The notes under the pieces are model-generated. The model was not told where the DNA came from, did not search any database, and was given only the letters and a program-made list of their open reading frames with translations. A program made the position numbers and the translations under genes. DNA of 64,000 bases, from assembly GCF_000153285.1 (NCBI RefSeq), contig NZ_CH724168.1, positions 417,823-481,822 of the forward strand, written 5' to 3'. This document shows positions 63,384-64,000 of this stretch, piece after piece (position 1 is the stretch's first letter; each line of letters starts with the position of its first letter). Source of the DNA: Synechococcus sp. WH 7805. Lineage in GTDB: Bacteria > Cyanobacteriota > Cyanobacteriia > PCC-6307 > Cyanobiaceae.

Positions 63384-63917
63384 ATGAACAAACTGATTCA
63401 GCTCCTCAGAGACCATCCCAACGACCCGTCCATCCCAGACTTGATCAAGAACGCCGAAGCCGGGTCTGATGTAGACCTCAATCAGCAGAGCGAACAACTC
63501 AGCGGGGTGTGGGAATTGCGCTGGAGCAGCGCAAGCCAACCCTGGCTGAAACAGGCGGCATGGTTGGACAATCTGCAGATCCTGGACCCAGTTCACAGCC
63601 GAGGCATGAATGTTCTCAGGCTCAATGGTCCCCTCAGAGGGTTAGCGGCGATCACTGTTGAGGCAGAGCTGTCGATCGCGAGTGCGACCCGGGTTTCAGT
63701 CTGCTTCCGCAAAGGAGGCTGGGTCGGACCTGGGTTGCCAGGAGGAGGCCGCCTGGAGTTCATGAAAAAGGTGAATCAATCATTCCCAGCCTGGCTTGAA
63801 ATCACAGCCCTGGATGACATCCTGCGCATCTGTAGGGGAAACGCAGGCACGACCTTCGCTCTTCTGCGCCGCCGCGAGATGCGCATTGATTCTTTTCTAC
63901 GACCAAAAGACAAATAA
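63384..63917 (+). CDS. PAP/fibrillin family protein
   Basis: A 177-residue lipocalin-like protein related to plastid lipid-associated proteins (fibrillins), which bind thylakoid or plastoglobule lipids. SEQLSGVWELRWSSASQPWLK and the later TRVSVCFRKGGWVGPGLPGGGRLEF with WLEITALDDILRICRGNAGTTFALLRR match the family, including its C-terminal DxxxRIxRGN-like motif. About 83 bp after it hold no gene I can see. Confidence 0.85.
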   Translation: MNKLIQLLRDHPNDPSIPDLIKNAEAGSDVDLNQQSEQLSGVWELRWSSASQPWLKQAAWLDNLQILDPVHSRGMNVLRLNGPLRGLAAITVEAELSIASATRVSVCFRKGGWVGPGLPGGGRLEFMKKVNQSFPAWLEITALDDILRICRGNAGTTFALLRRREMRIDSFLRPKDK

Positions 63918-64000
63918 TCTCATCGTTGACATTCGCCAAAGGTGCCTAAACAAATGATTGAACGCATCTGCGTCAATGATTGCCTGTGATCTGAACCACG

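Overview
The window looks like chromosomal DNA of a marine picocyanobacterium, most likely Synechococcus rather than low-GC Prochlorococcus. Oxygenic-photosynthesis genes are present (psaK, petN, thf1/psb29, a Psb32-type TPM protein, a PucC-type transporter, a PAP/fibrillin protein). There is also a glucosylglycerol osmolyte locus (ggpS-ggtBCDA), short intergenic gaps and many genes that overlap by a few bases. There are no insertion sequences, no CRISPR array and no recognisable prophage; species was not determined.

Layout. 0-9 kb: purN (cut by the window edge), argC, ribBA, a cyclophilin, mtnP, and a minus-strand run dnaK - J-domain gene - DUF3110 - murQ. 9-12 kb: the phosphate importer pstC-pstA-pstB, with pstA carrying an apparent 1-bp frameshift, then tRNA-Ser(GGA) and its terminator. 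12-17.7 kb: a 2Fe-2S ferredoxin, an inositol-phosphatase-family protein, hisZ, a bacterial-type ferredoxin, htpG, rpmB and an exported peroxiredoxin. 17.7-24 kb: an AT-richer block with ggpS and the complete GgtBCDA importer as one tightly overlapping operon, ending in an N-terminally truncated PstS/SphX-like gene. 24-34 kb: csaB, two small membrane proteins, psaK, dxs, ilvA, scpB, a YggT protein, a MazG-like protein, pyk and a MacB-like permease. 34-41 kb: ftsH, a 77-aa protein whose start codon lies in a 15-bp inverted repeat, clpP, thf1, a membrane protein of unknown function, petN, clpS and the PucC-type transporter. 41-50 kb: a DUF2103 gene, a probable 6S RNA next to purK, an orphan sugar-type ABC permease, aroB, a MidA-type methyltransferase, a TPM protein, and a minus-strand chain (metallophosphoesterase, glycosyltransferase, 58-aa ORF, GH104 lysozyme-like protein). 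50-57 kb: nadA followed by a 'ligase-associated' DNA-repair set (exonuclease, ATP-dependent ligase, Lhr-type helicase) interrupted by a small secreted-protein gene with an amber codon at the predicted signal-peptide junction. 57-60.3 kb: an AT-rich accessory patch with an acyltransferase and two secreted proteins. 60.3-64 kb: a chromate-family transporter and small genes (DUF1543, an alpha/beta hydrolase, DUF427, PAP/fibrillin).

How the genes work together. The 17.7-23.2 kb operon pairs synthesis of the phosphate precursor of glucosylglycerol (GgpS) with an importer that would recapture leaked osmolyte. pstCAB is the membrane and ATPase part of phosphate uptake; no intact binding protein is encoded here, only a truncated relative 12 kb away. 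clpP and clpS share a region with ftsH and thf1, a protein-quality-control neighbourhood. Several genes show defects or non-standard starts: the pstA frameshift, the amber codon in the secreted protein, and possible CTG starts for the metallophosphoesterase and the helicase. They could be real or consensus errors; reads or close relatives would decide.
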